A stretch of DNA of 64,000 nucleotides from Tabrizicola sp. (GTDB taxonomy: Bacteria; Pseudomonadota; Alphaproteobacteria; Rhodobacterales; Rhodobacteraceae). Position numbers and translations under genes: made by a program. Below, in pieces: positions 7,586-16,276 of this stretch (positions are counted from its first letter, which is position 1; the number at the start of each line of letters is the position of its first letter). The stretch spans positions 1 through 64,000 of the forward strand of contig NZ_JAEULP010000077.1 in assembly GCF_016792905.1 (NCBI RefSeq), written 5' to 3'. The notes under the pieces were generated by a model. That model saw only the letters and a list, made by a program, of their open reading frames with translations. It searched no databases and had not been told where the DNA came from.

Positions 7586-8482
7586 ATGAACACGCTCGAC
7601 ACCAAAATCCGCGTCCTGATCCTCCGCCTTCTGGTGGAAGGCAACTCCATCCGCGCCACAACGCGCATCGCGGACGTGTCGAAGAACACCGTCACCAAGC
7701 TGCTTGAGGATGCCGGGAAGGCTTGCGCCGCCTACCACGACGAACACGTTCGCGGCGTCAAAGCCTCGCATGTGCAGGCCGATGAAATCTGGTCGTTCTG
7801 CTATGCCAAAGAGCGCAACGTCGAGACAGCCAAGGCTGCACCGGCTGATGCTGGCGATATCTGGACTTGGACCGCGATGGACCGGGATAGCAAGCTGATG
7901 ATCTCGTACACTGTCGGCGATCGTTCTGCGGCCACCGCGCGCGAGTTCATGTTTGATCTGGCCGACCGCCTGGCAAGCCGCGTCCAGTTGACCACGGACG
8001 GGCATGGCGCTTACCTCAAGGCCGTTGCTGACGCCTTCTCTGGCGACGTGGATTACGCGATGCTGATCAAGCAGTATGGCGACCCGACTGGCACCAAGGG
8101 CCATGAGCGCAAGTATAGCCCCGCAGAATGCACGGGCGCTATCAAGGAGCCGATCTTTGGAAAGCCTGACATGGCCCAAGTCGGAACGTCGCATGTGGAG
8201 CGGCAGAACCTGACGATGCGCATGGGTATGCGCCGCTTCACCCGCCTGACTAACGCATTCAGCAAGAAGGCCGAGAACCACGCTTACGCCGTGGCCCTGC
8301 ACTTCATGCACTACAACTTCTGCCGCACCCACAAGACGCTGCGCATGACGCCCGCGATGGCCGCTGGCCTCGTGTCCAGCCCGTGGGAAATCGAAGACCT
8401 TGTTGCACTTGTCGAAGCGGCTCAACCGGCACCGAAAAAGCGCGGTCCTTACAAGCCCCGCAAAAAAGACAATTCAAACTGA
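7586..8482 (+). CDS. DDE transposase, IS1/IS1595-like
   Basis: A 298-residue transposase. The N-terminal 60 residues carry a helix-turn-helix (SIRATTRIADVSKNTVTKLL). The catalytic triad is D66 in VQADEIWSF, D138 in LTTDGHGAYL and E205 in GTSHVERQN. The tail is basic (KKRGPYKPRKKDNSN). I took the ATG that gives MNTLDTKIRVLILRLLVEGN, which fits relatives I remember; a TTG six codons earlier is also open. The stop TGA at 8480-8482 lies inside the right inverted repeat. The frame is single and intact, without the frameshift used by classical IS1. Confidence 0.88.
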   Translation: MNTLDTKIRVLILRLLVEGNSIRATTRIADVSKNTVTKLLEDAGKACAAYHDEHVRGVKASHVQADEIWSFCYAKERNVETAKAAPADAGDIWTWTAMDRDSKLMISYTVGDRSAATAREFMFDLADRLASRVQLTTDGHGAYLKAVADAFSGDVDYAMLIKQYGDPTGTKGHERKYSPAECTGAIKEPIFGKPDMAQVGTSHVERQNLTMRMGMRRFTRLTNAFSKKAENHAYAVALHFMHYNFCRTHKTLRMTPAMAAGLVSSPWEIEDLVALVEAAQPAPKKRGPYKPRKKDNSN

Positions 8483-8491
8483 CCCACTACC
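8473..8491 (-). repeat. Right terminal inverted repeat of the transposon
   Basis: Exact reverse complement of the left end at 5553-5571. It overlaps the last codons and stop of the transposase. Confidence 0.9.
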
Positions 8492-8499
8492 CATTGTTG
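8492..8499. repeat. Target site duplication, right copy
   Basis: CATTGTTG, identical to 5545-5552. Confidence 0.85.
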
Positions 8500-8572
8500 C
8501 GGAAAGCCTGACTTGCGCGATGCGCCGCGTGACTGCATTCTGATCGGCAAAACCTGCCTTAGGAACCGCACC

Positions 8573-9223
8573 ATGCGCCCGCTTGCCCTTGCTGCCGCCC
8601 TTGTCCTTGCGCCCACGCTTGCCCTCGCCCAGTCCGCGGAAATTCCGGGTTCGGAGTTCGAAGCCGGCAACTGGTACGGCGGCGCCTATACCGACGACGG
8701 GGGCGCATTTTCCTACTGCTACATCACGGTCAGCTACCAGAATGGCCAGGATCTCTGGATCGGGCTTTACCCCAACGACACGCTGTCGATCCTGCTCAGG
8801 CAACCCGACGTCAAGTTCCAGCCCGGCCAGAAGTTCGAGCTTTGGGTGATGATGGAAACCGGCATTCCCGCCATTGGCAACGGCGAGGCCTGGGATGCAG
8901 ACTATGGCGGCATCACCTATGACGGGATCGACGCCACGATCGACTTCCTGAATTCCGGCCGTTACCTGCGGATGCTGGGCATGGGCATCGACGACGGCTT
9001 CGACATCGACGGGATCAGCCCCGCGCTGGTGCAGGCGCAGGATTGCCTGGCGCGGCAGGGCGGGGCGGGCGGCAAGGTGCTGGGCGCGGTGCCGGGCGTG
9101 AAGACCCCGCCGAAGGTGCCGGACCTGACGAAGCCCAAGACCAGCGGCGTCGGATCGGGCGGCGGACTTGGCACCCGGCCCGGCGGGGCGCTTGGCACGC
9201 CCGCTCCGAAGCCGCAGCCCTAG
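8573..9223 (+). CDS. Secreted protein of unknown function
   Basis: A 216-residue protein with a clear signal peptide (MRPLALAAALVLAPTLALAQ, cleavage after ALA). The mature part has a ~140-residue globular region rich in aromatic and glycine residues (GGAFSYCYITVSYQNGQDLWI and PDVKFQPGQKFELWVMME are pieces of it) with few cysteines. The last ~45 residues are a low-complexity Pro/Gly/Lys tail (KPKTSGVGSGGGLGTRPGG). I do not recognise the family. The start is the ATG that directly precedes the signal peptide. It stops in a CTAG shared with the convergent flavin reductase gene. Confidence 0.75.
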   Translation: MRPLALAAALVLAPTLALAQSAEIPGSEFEAGNWYGGAYTDDGGAFSYCYITVSYQNGQDLWIGLYPNDTLSILLRQPDVKFQPGQKFELWVMMETGIPAIGNGEAWDADYGGITYDGIDATIDFLNSGRYLRMLGMGIDDGFDIDGISPALVQAQDCLARQGGAGGKVLGAVPGVKTPPKVPDLTKPKTSGVGSGGGLGTRPGGALGTPAPKPQP

Positions 9224-9705
9224 TCCAGCCTGCGGAAGGCGCCGTTCCAGTAGATCAGCGCCCCGGCGCCCGGCGTTGCCCGGATCGCACGGACGCGGCC
9301 GATCAGGATCGAATGCGTCTCGCGCGGGATCATCTCGTCCACCGTGCAGTCGAAGGCCGCAGGCGCCCCGACCAGCAGCCGCGCGCCGGTGACGGCGGTT
9401 TCCCACTCCGCGCCCTCATACCGCGCAGCACCCTTCACGCCGCCGAAGCCCGAGAAGCGTTCCGCCACGGCCTGATGTGCCGCCCCAAGCGAGGACCAGC
9501 CGAACCGGCCCCAGCGTTGCAAGAGGTCATGGCTCGATGCGCTGCGGTTGACGCAGGCGAGCAGCAGCGGCGGATCGGCCGAGAGCGAGATCGCCGAGGT
9601 GACGACAAGGCCCGAAGCCTCGTCGCCGTCGCCCACGGTGATCACGCTGCAATTGCCGACAAAGGCCCGCATTGCCTCGCGGAAGCTCTTGCCATCCGGG
9701 TCCAC
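9220..9705 (-). CDS. Flavin reductase family protein
   Basis: A 161-residue FMN-binding-split-barrel protein. It shows the reductase-component pattern (SVITVGDGDEASGLVVTSAI, SLSADPPLLLACVNRSASS, then a late RVRAIRATPGAGALIYWNGAFRRL in two pieces). Such proteins use NAD(P)H to supply reduced flavin to a partner monooxygenase, here very likely the luciferase-like enzyme just upstream. The GTG start overlaps the upstream stop (TAGTG), so translation is coupled. The stop shares a CTAG with the secreted protein gene. The substrate of the pair is unknown. Confidence 0.85.
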   Translation of the reverse strand: MDPDGKSFREAMRAFVGNCSVITVGDGDEASGLVVTSAISLSADPPLLLACVNRSASSHDLLQRWGRFGWSSLGAAHQAVAERFSGFGGVKGAARYEGAEWETAVTGARLLVGAPAAFDCTVDEMIPRETHSILIGRVRAIRATPGAGALIYWNGAFRRLD

Positions 9706-10796
9706 TAACGGATGCCCGCCGCCTGAAGCTTCGGCAGCACGGTGTCGCGGAAATAGGGGAACTCCTCGACATAATCGACGAAGGACAGCGTCGTCCCGGC
9801 AAAGCCGGTTGCGTGCAGCCGCAGGATGCCTTCGGCCACCTGATCCGGCGTGCCGATCAGCGGATAGCCGCCATGGCCCAGCGCGAAGAGGTGCTTGATC
9901 TGCGCCAGGAGGTCATGCGGGAAGCTGTGGGCATGGGCGAACTGCAGGCGCACCAGATTGTCCACGGCGTCGGTATCGGCGTTCTGCACGGCGGTATAGT
10001 CGGCGAAGGCCTTGGCTTCCGCTTCGGTCGGGCGGCAGATGACATGGCTGAAGGTCAGCACGTCGACCTTGCGGCCCTTGGCGGCGGCCTGCGCCTTCAG
10101 CTCGACGATCTCGGTCTTCGAGCGGTCGAGGTCGATGGCCGGGGTGAACAGGAAATCGGCGTTGTCGGTGGCGAACTCGCGCCCCTGCGGGCTGCCCGCG
10201 GCATTGATGATCGGCACGCGGGCGCGCTGCGGCTTCGGATCGCCCTTCACCCGCTTGGCCTTGAAATACTTGCCATCCCAGTCAAAGTGTTCATCCGAGG
10301 TCCACAGCTTCTGCACCAGGTCGAACCATTCCTGCGCATAGGCGTAGCGGGTTTCGTGATCGTCCGGCAGGCTCAGACCCAGCGCCTCATATTCCGGCTT
10401 GTTCCAGCCCGCGACGACGTTCAGCCCGGCCCGGCCATGGCCGATCTGGTCGATGGTGGCGATCTGCTTGGCGACGACAACGGGATGGTTCGCGGCGGTG
10501 TGGATGGTGGCGAAGACCGCGATGTTCTTGGTCGCGGCCAGAAGGCCCGCGGCCCAGGTCATCGTCTCCAGCACGCCGCCGTGAAAATCGGTTTCACCGC
10601 CATAGCCGATCCAGCGCGCGATGGGCAGCATGAAATCGATCCCGGCCTCGTCCAGCATCTTGGCGAGCTTGAGGTTGTTGTCCCAGCTGTTGACCCAGCG
10701 TTCGGGCACCTTGGTGGGCGTCATGCCCGAGGAGCAGTTGGTCGAGAAGGTGCCCAGGCGAAAGCGGTCGCCCGAGAGCATCGGGTGGTGCGGCAT
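9705..10796 (-). CDS. LLM-class flavin-dependent monooxygenase (RutA/SsuD-like)
   Basis: A 363-residue TIM-barrel flavin monooxygenase. Signature stretches include GIDFMLPIARWIGYGGETDF, VFATIHTAANHPVVVAKQ, IDQIGHGRAGLNVVAGWNKP and a late GTPDQVAEGILRLHATGF. The GWNKPEYEALG and fluid order of motifs are closest to RutA and alkanesulfonate monooxygenases as I remember them. It is cotranscribed with the flavin reductase that would feed it FMNH2. A divergent winged-helix regulator lies 116 bp upstream. Likely role: oxygenation of a sulfur- or nitrogen-containing small molecule; which one is not visible. Confidence 0.85.
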   Translation of the reverse strand: MPHHPMLSGDRFRLGTFSTNCSSGMTPTKVPERWVNSWDNNLKLAKMLDEAGIDFMLPIARWIGYGGETDFHGGVLETMTWAAGLLAATKNIAVFATIHTAANHPVVVAKQIATIDQIGHGRAGLNVVAGWNKPEYEALGLSLPDDHETRYAYAQEWFDLVQKLWTSDEHFDWDGKYFKAKRVKGDPKPQRARVPIINAAGSPQGREFATDNADFLFTPAIDLDRSKTEIVELKAQAAAKGRKVDVLTFSHVICRPTEAEAKAFADYTAVQNADTDAVDNLVRLQFAHAHSFPHDLLAQIKHLFALGHGGYPLIGTPDQVAEGILRLHATGFAGTTLSFVDYVEEFPYFRDTVLPKLQAAGIR

Positions 10797-10912
10797 GGCG
10801 GGTATCCCTGTTGGAGTTTTGGTGATATTTTATGTTTGAAAGTCTATCGTAAATTCCATTTGCGTCAACCGTCTCCTGCGGCAAAACTTCGCAGGCAGAG
10901 GGGGCGCTTCGG
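10797..10912. promoter_or_regulatory. Divergent promoter region of the monooxygenase operon and its regulator
   Basis: A 116-bp gap that is distinctly AT-rich in the middle (TTGGTGATATTTTATGTTTG at about 10819-10838, then TATCGTAAATTCC). It must hold the promoters of both divergent transcripts and the probable operator of the regulator at 10913. No clean palindrome is evident. Confidence 0.45.
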
Positions 10913-11479
10913 ATGGCTGGAAAATTGGTTCAAACTCAAAAAGATACCGGGGACGACACCCCGACGCCGGGCCTCGACCTGCGCTGGCATCTCGCCGAAA
11001 GCGCGGTCGAGGTCGACACGACGGAACTGGAATTCGCGTTGATGCGGACGTTCGAGGGATTCGGTCGCTGGCAGTCGGAATGCCTGGCCTCGGTCTGCGA
11101 CCTTGCAGCGACCGGACCGGAGAATGCGCTTTTGCACATCATCCGCATGAACGACCGCCCGAAGACGATCAAGGACCTTGCCCGGCTGACCAACCGGGAC
11201 GACGTGCCGAACATCCAGTATTCGCTGCGCAAGCTGATCGGCGCCGGCCTGGTGCTGCGCCGGGGGGCGGGGCGGTCGGGCGTGACCTATGTCGTGACGG
11301 AGGAGGGCCGCCACGTCACCGATGCCTATGGCGCGCTGAGGCGGCGGCTGCTGTTGCAGGCGGTGGCAGGCGTGCCGGGCTTTTCCGACCGGCTGGCCGA
11401 GGCGACGCGGACGCTGAACCTGCTGTCCGGCATCTACGAGGAGATCTCGCGCGTGGCGGCAACCCACCGCCGGGGGTAG
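10913..11479 (+). CDS. MarR-like winged-helix transcriptional regulator
   Basis: A 188-residue cytoplasmic regulator. The central region has a winged helix (ALLHIIRMNDRPKTIKDLAR then NIQYSLRKLIGAGLVLRRG and the wing SGVTYVVTEEGRHVT). Helices on both sides would form the dimer interface, as in MarR proteins. The first ~30 residues are polar. It is divergent from the monooxygenase-flavin reductase operon, so local control of that operon is the natural inference. AGGGGG lies about 10 nt before the ATG. Confidence 0.8.
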   Translation: MAGKLVQTQKDTGDDTPTPGLDLRWHLAESAVEVDTTELEFALMRTFEGFGRWQSECLASVCDLAATGPENALLHIIRMNDRPKTIKDLARLTNRDDVPNIQYSLRKLIGAGLVLRRGAGRSGVTYVVTEEGRHVTDAYGALRRRLLLQAVAGVPGFSDRLAEATRTLNLLSGIYEEISRVAATHRRG

Positions 11480-11509
11480 CCGGGCCCTTGGGCGGGCCCG
11501 GCCCTCGGC

Positions 11510-14347
11510 TTACTCGGCGGCTTCCATGTAGCTTTCCACCGGCGGGCAGGTGCAGATCAGGTTGCGGTCGCCATAGACGTTGTCGACCCGTCCCACCGGC
11601 GGCCAGTACTTGTCGACCCGGAACGATCCCGGCGGGAAGCAACCCGTCTCGCGGCTGTATTTCCGGTCCCAGTCGCCGACCAGCGCCGCAACCGTGTGCG
11701 GGGCAAAGCGCAGGGGGCTTTCCTCGGCCGTGATCTCACCCCGCTCGACCGCCCGGATCTCTTCGCGGATCGAAAGCAGCGCAGTGATGAAGCGGTCGAT
11801 CTCGGCCTTGGTCTCGGACTCCGTCGGCTCCACCATCAGCGTTCCCGAAACCGGCCAGCTCATCGTCGGCGCGTGGAAGCCGTTGTCGATCAGGCGCTTG
11901 GCGATGTCGTCCACCGTCACGCCATGATCGGCGAAGGGCCGGGTGTCGAGGATGCATTCATGCGCCACCCGCCCCTTGTTGCCCATGAAGAGGATCGGGT
12001 AGGCCCCCGACAGCCGCGAGGCGATGTAGTTTGCGTTCAGGATCGCGACCCGCGTCGCCTGCGTCAGCCCCGGCCCGCCCATCATCAGGCAATAGGCCCA
12101 CGAGATCAGCAGGATCGAGGCAGAGCCGAAGGGCGCCGCCGAAACCGCGCCCTCGCCGCCCTTTTCGGGGTCGCCCGGCAAATGCGGCGCGAGATGCGCC
12201 TTGACCCCGATCGGCCCCATGCCCGGGCCGCCACCGCCATGCGGGATGGCGAAGGTCTTGTGCAGGTTCAGGTGGCTGACATCGCCCCCGACCTCGCCCG
12301 GCTTCACGAGGCCCACAAGCGCGTTCATGTTCGCCCCGTCGATGTAGACCTGCCCGCCATGGTCATGGGTGATCTGGCAGATCGTCTTCACCGTCTCCTC
12401 GAAGACGCCATGGGTGGACGGGTAGGTGATCATGCAGGCCGCCAGCCGGTTGCCCGCCGCCTCGGCCTTCTGGCGGAAGTCCTCGACATCCACGTCGCCG
12501 TTGGCGGAGGCCTTCACCACGACCACCTCCATCCCCGCCATCTGCGCCGAGGCAGGGTTGGTGCCGTGGGCGCTGGTCGGGATCAGGCAGACCTTGCGGT
12601 CATGGTCCCCGCGCGCCCGGTGATAGGCGAGGATGGTCAGAAGCCCGGCATATTCGCCTTGAGCGCCCGAGTTCGGCTGCATGGAGAAGGCGTCATAGCC
12701 GGTGATCTCGCACAGTTTCGCCGACAGGTCGGTGATCGCCTCGGTATAGCCTGCCGCCTGGTCGCGCGGCGCGAAGGGATGCAAGGACCCGAACTCCGGC
12801 CAGGTGATCGGCATCATCTCCGCCGCCGCGTTCAGCTTCATCGTGCAACTGCCCAGCGGGATCATCGCCCGGTCCAGCGCCAGGTCGCGGTCGGAGAGGC
12901 GGCGCATGTAGCGCATCATTTCCGATTCCGCCCGGTTCATGTGGAAGACCGGATGGGTCAGATAGTCGGTCGTGCGCAGCATCTCCTCGGGGAAGCCCAG
13001 CGTCGCCCGGTGCGGCGGCACCCCGTCGATCCCGAAGGCGCGCAGGACCTTGATCAGCACCCGCTCGTCCGTCGTCTCGTCCAGGCTGATGCCCACCCGG
13101 TTCAGCCCGATCTTGCGGAAGTTCAGCTCTTCGTTGCGGGCGGCGGCGAGGATGCCCGCCTGCCCCACGCCGACTTCGACGGTGATGGTGTCGAAGAAGG
13201 CGCGCGGGTCGACCTTCGCCCCCGCCGCCTTCAGCGCGCGGGCCAGCCGCTGGGTCAGGAAATGCACCCGCTCGGCAATCGCGCGCAGGCCCTTCGGCCC
13301 GTGGAAGACCGCGTACATCGACGCCATCACCGCCAGCAGGGCCTGCGCCGTGCAGACGTTGGAGGTCGCCTTCTCGCGCCGGATATGCTGCTCGCGGGTC
13401 TGGAGCGACAGCCGGTAGGCCTTGCCGCCCTGCGCGTCGATCGAGACGCCGACGATCCGCCCCGGCATCTGCCGCTTGTGCGCGTCCTTCACCGCCATGA
13501 AGGCGGCGTGCGGGCCGCCATAGCCCATCGGCACGCCAAAGCGTTGCGACGACCCGACGGCAATATCAGCCCCCATCGCGCCGGGTTCCTTCAGCATGCA
13601 AAGCGCCAGCAGGTCCGTCGCCATGATCGCGATGGCCCCCGCCGCGTGCAGCGTCGCGATCCGCACGGTGAAATCGACGACATGGCCGTAGCTCGACGGA
13701 TACTGGAATATCGCCCCGAAGACCTTGTTCGGGTCGAGGTTGCGGACGTCATCCTCGATGATCTCGATCCCCAAGGGCATGGCCCGGGTGCGGATCACCG
13801 CGATGGTCTGCGGATGGCAGAAGCGGTCGACGAAGAAGGCTTTCGCCTTCGACTTCGCGATCCGCTCGGCCATGGTCATGGCTTCCGCCGCCGCCGTCGC
13901 CTCGTCCAAGAGGCTGGCGTTGGCAACATCAAGGCCCGTCAGGTCGCAGACCATGGTCTGGAAGTTCAGCAGCGCCTCAAGCCGCCCCTGCGCGATCTCG
14001 GGCTGGTAGGGGGTGTAGGCGGTGTACCAGGCCGGGTTCTCCAGGATGTTCCGCTGGATCGCCGGGGGCGTCACCGTGCCGTAATAGCCCTGCCCGATCA
14101 GCGAGGTCATCACCCGGTTCTTCTCGGAAACCTCGCTCATCTTCGCCAGAAGCTCATGCTCGGCCAGCGGCGCCCAGCCGAGCGGCGTCTTCTGCCGGAT
14201 CGAGGCGGGGACGGTCTGTTCGATCAGCTCGTCCAGCGAGCGAACGCCGGTCGCCACGAGCATCTCGGCCATCTCGTCGGGCGAGGGGCCGATGTGGCGG
14301 CGGTTGGCGAAATCATAGGGGTTGTAGTCGGTGGGGGTGAAGGTCAT
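11510..14347 (-). CDS. gcvP: Glycine dehydrogenase (decarboxylating), P-protein
   Basis: A 945-residue PLP enzyme of the glycine cleavage system, full length for the fused P-protein. It decarboxylates glycine and loads the aminomethyl group on the lipoyl arm of GcvH. Evidence includes the N-terminal [30 protein letters not shown], the cofactor lysine in [20 protein letters not shown] and the C-terminal [13 protein letters not shown]-type end ([18 protein letters not shown]). I start at the ATG giving [13 protein letters not shown], with AGAGG nine bases upstream; the frame remains open further upstream through the palindromic repeat, which is not protein. Third gene of gcvTHP under the glycine riboswitch. 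Confidence 0.96.
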   Translation of the reverse strand: MTFTPTDYNPYDFANRRHIGPSPDEMAEMLVATGVRSLDELIEQTVPASIRQKTPLGWAPLAEHELLAKMSEVSEKNRVMTSLIGQGYYGTVTPPAIQRNILENPAWYTAYTPYQPEIAQGRLEALLNFQTMVCDLTGLDVANASLLDEATAAAEAMTMAERIAKSKAKAFFVDRFCHPQTIAVIRTRAMPLGIEIIEDDVRNLDPNKVFGAIFQYPSSYGHVVDFTVRIATLHAAGAIAIMATDLLALCMLKEPGAMGADIAVGSSQRFGVPMGYGGPHAAFMAVKDAHKRQMPGRIVGVSIDAQGGKAYRLSLQTREQHIRREKATSNVCTAQALLAVMASMYAVFHGPKGLRAIAERVHFLTQRLARALKAAGAKVDPRAFFDTITVEVGVGQAGILAAARNEELNFRKIGLNRVGISLDETTDERVLIKVLRAFGIDGVPPHRATLGFPEEMLRTTDYLTHPVFHMNRAESEMMRYMRRLSDRDLALDRAMIPLGSCTMKLNAAAEMMPITWPEFGSLHPFAPRDQAAGYTEAITDLSAKLCEITGYDAFSMQPNSGAQGEYAGLLTILAYHRARGDHDRKVCLIPTSAHGTNPASAQMAGMEVVVVKASANGDVDVEDFRQKAEAAGNRLAACMITYPSTHGVFEETVKTICQITHDHGGQVYIDGANMNALVGLVKPGEVGGDVSHLNLHKTFAIPHGGGGPGMGPIGVKAHLAPHLPGDPEKGGEGAVSAAPFGSASILLISWAYCLMMGGPGLTQATRVAILNANYIASRLSGAYPILFMGNKGRVAHECILDTRPFADHGVTVDDIAKRLIDNGFHAPTMSWPVSGTLMVEPTESETKAEIDRFITALLSIREEIRAVERGEITAEESPLRFAPHTVAALVGDWDRKYSRETGCFPPGSFRVDKYWPPVGRVDNVYGDRNLICTCPPVESYMEAAE

Positions 14348-14370
14348 TGCGGAACCTCTGAAAGGAGAAA

Positions 14371-14438
14371 CAAATTCCTTCGAAGGAATTTGCAAATCTT
14401 TTCGAAAAGATTTGCCCGGAGTTTTCGAAAACTCCGGG
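14371..14438. repeat. Three abutting perfect palindromes centred on TTCGAA, between gcvH and gcvP
   Basis: Three perfect palindromes of 22, 22 and 24 bp lie end to end with no spacer at 14371-14392, 14393-14414 and 14415-14438. Their arms differ (AAATTCC, AAATCTT, CCCGGAGTT) but each centre is TTCGAA. The third is identical to one at 62606-62629. In RNA they would give three stacked hairpins within the gcvHP mRNA. No U-run follows, so a classical terminator is unlikely; mRNA processing or differential stability of gcvTH versus gcvP is possible. Confidence 0.9.
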
Positions 14439-14448
14439 CGCGGGCCGT

Positions 14449-14808
14449 TCAGCCGATCAGGTCCTGATATTCGTCCTCGTCCATGAACTGGTCGAGCACG
14501 GACAGGTCGTCCACCTTCAGCTTGAAGAACCAGGCGGCGCCCATCGGGTCCTCGTTGACGAGGCTCGGGCTGTCGACCAGCTTCTCGTTGACCGCGACAA
14601 TCTCGCCGTCGATCGGCGCCAGGATGTCCGAGGCTGCCTTGACGCTTTCGATCACGCAGACCTCGTCGCCCCCGGCCACCTGGGTCTCGACCTCGGGCAG
14701 TTCGACGAAGACCACGTCCCCGAGCTGGGTCGCCGCATGTTCGGTGATGCCGACGACGACCAGATCGCCCTCGACGCGGAGCCATTCATGTTCCTTGGTG
14801 TATTTCAT
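14449..14808 (-). CDS. gcvH: Glycine cleavage system H protein
   Basis: A 119-residue lipoyl carrier protein of the usual GcvH length. The lipoylation site is K57 in [10 protein letters not shown]. The start [15 protein letters not shown] and the block [20 protein letters not shown] are diagnostic. It shuttles the aminomethyl group between GcvP and GcvT. It lies 11 bp after gcvT and is separated from gcvP by the palindrome cluster. Confidence 0.97.
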   Translation of the reverse strand: MKYTKEHEWLRVEGDLVVVGITEHAATQLGDVVFVELPEVETQVAGGDEVCVIESVKAASDILAPIDGEIVAVNEKLVDSPSLVNEDPMGAAWFFKLKVDDLSVLDQFMDEDEYQDLIG

Positions 14809-14819
14809 CGTCTAAGCCC

Positions 14820-15941
14820 TCAGCGCTTGTAGGTTGTGGGTTGGAAGGGAAGCTCGGCCACGGTCACGGGCAGGCGCTTGCCGCGCACCTCGCCCATGAG
14901 TGTCGTGCCGGTGTTGGCATGGGCGCGGGCGACATAGCCCATCGCGATCGGGGCGTTCACCGAAGGCCCGAACCCCCCCGAGGTGACGCGGCCCACGGGC
15001 GTCCCGTCCTCGGCGAAAAGCTCGACCCCCTCGCGCATCGGCGCCCGGCCTTCGGGGCGCAGGCCGACGCGCAGCCGCTCCGGTCCCTCGGCCAGTTCCT
15101 TCAGGATGCGCGCGGCACCCGGGAACCCGCCCTCGCGGGCACCCCCGGCCTTGCGGGCCTTCTGGATCGCCCAGACCAGATTGGCCTCGACCGGGCTGGT
15201 CGTGGTGTCGATGTCATGGCCGTAAAGGCACAGCCCCGCCTCCAGCCGCAGGCTGTCACGCGCGCCAAGACCAATCGGCGCCACGCCCGGCTGCGCCAAC
15301 AGCTTCCGCGCGAAGCCTTCCGCCTGCGCCTCCGGCACCGAGACCTCGAACCCGTCCTCGCCGGTATAACCCGACCGCGAGACCCAGATATCGCCGAAGA
15401 CCCTGTGGTCCATGAACCGCATCGCCGCGACGCCCGGCACCACCGCTTCCAGCGCCGCTTCGGCCGCCGGACCCTGCAAGGCTAGCAGCGCCCGGTCCAT
15501 GACCGGCTCGACGGAAACCCCCGGCATTCCGGCGGTCATGTGGGCAATGTCCGCCGCCTTGCAGGCCGCGTTGACGACGACATACAGATGATCCCCCCGG
15601 TTGGTGAACATCAGGTCGTCCAGGATGCCACCCGCGTCATTGGTGAAAAGGCCATAGCGCTGCTGCCCCTCGGCCAGCCCCAGCACATCGACCGGCATCA
15701 GCGCCTCGAAGGCCAGCTTCAGCTCCTCCATCGAGCCCCTGGGCCGCAGGATCACCTGGCCCATGTGGCTGACGTCGAACAGCCCGGCGGCGGATCGCGT
15801 GTGCAGATGTTCCTTCAGCACCCCGTCCGGGTACTGCACCGGCATCAGGTAGCCCGCGAAGGGCACCATCTTGCCACCCAATGCCTCATGCAGGGCCTCC
15901 AGCCCCAGATGAAGCAGCTCCGGTTCCTCAAGGTCGGCCAT
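14820..15941 (-). CDS. gcvT: Aminomethyltransferase (glycine cleavage T protein)
   Basis: A 373-residue folate-dependent enzyme that transfers the methylene group from GcvH to tetrahydrofolate. It shows GKMVPFAGYLMPVQYPDGVL, AGLFDVSHMGQ, RSGYTGEDGFEVSVP and LGARDSLRLEAGLCLYGHD (each in place along the protein). The start at 15941 has GGGAGGGG just upstream. It is the first gene of the operon and lies about 75 nt after the glycine riboswitch. Confidence 0.96.
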   Translation of the reverse strand: MADLEEPELLHLGLEALHEALGGKMVPFAGYLMPVQYPDGVLKEHLHTRSAAGLFDVSHMGQVILRPRGSMEELKLAFEALMPVDVLGLAEGQQRYGLFTNDAGGILDDLMFTNRGDHLYVVVNAACKAADIAHMTAGMPGVSVEPVMDRALLALQGPAAEAALEAVVPGVAAMRFMDHRVFGDIWVSRSGYTGEDGFEVSVPEAQAEGFARKLLAQPGVAPIGLGARDSLRLEAGLCLYGHDIDTTTSPVEANLVWAIQKARKAGGAREGGFPGAARILKELAEGPERLRVGLRPEGRAPMREGVELFAEDGTPVGRVTSGGFGPSVNAPIAMGYVARAHANTGTTLMGEVRGKRLPVTVAELPFQPTTYKR

Positions 15942-16017
15942 TGCCGCCCCTCCCTCGTCTGGCCGGAAGTCGCACCGGCACCGTCCGGGCAGGCCAATCC
16001 CTGCCCCGCGATGCCCC

Positions 16018-16200
16018 CTCTGTCCCTGCGCCATGTGGCGCGCCTGAGATCGTTATCCCTTCGGCGTCCCGGATCAAGCCCGGGAACTCTCCAGAGTCTG
16101 TCGTCAGCTACGGTCCCTTGCGCCTGAGAGTTTACCGGGGCGGTTGCTCCTTCGGCACCGTCAGGCCCCGAGGCCTGCCGGATTCTCCCGAACCTGACGG
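16018..16200 (-). promoter_or_regulatory. Tandem glycine riboswitch upstream of gcvT
   Basis: The minus strand shows two consecutive glycine aptamers. Aptamer 1 (about 16120-16200) has GGGAGA, then GCCGAAGGAGCAACCG and ACTCTCAGGCGCAAGGGACC. Aptamer 2 (about 16018-16115) has TGGAGAG, then GCCGAAGGGATAACG and ATCTCAGGCGC..AGGGACAGAG. These are the conserved cores of the family in the right order with a short linker. Between the riboswitch and gcvT a stem GGGCAGG..CCTGCCC could serve as the expression platform. In this family glycine binding usually switches gcv expression on. Confidence 0.93.
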
Positions 16201-16276
16201 CCATGGGTTAGCCGAGGCCCGGCCCGAAAGGCAAGCGCAAAAAACGGAACCGGCGCATCGGGCCGAAAAAGCGACA

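Larger units (their letters stand above)
5553..8491. mobile_element. IS1-like transposon with three passenger genes
   Basis: A 2,939-bp element bounded by perfect 19-bp terminal inverted repeats starting GGTAGTGGGTC and flanked by the 8-bp duplication CATTGTTG. It encodes a DDE transposase at its right end and, to its left, a convergent set of passengers: a 71-residue protein on the plus strand and a two-gene minus-strand operon with an XRE-ImmA/IrrE protein. Base composition is visibly more AT-rich than the flanks. It sits between azlC and a secreted-protein gene and interrupts no recognisable gene. Intact ends, an intact duplication and an undamaged transposase suggest recent insertion and possible mobility. 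Confidence 0.88.

Noticed and set aside
11696-14467. A 923-codon plus-strand frame opposite gcvP
   Set aside because: Antisense shadow of a conserved enzyme, with Arg/His-rich sequence and no domain; it also reads through the palindrome cluster.
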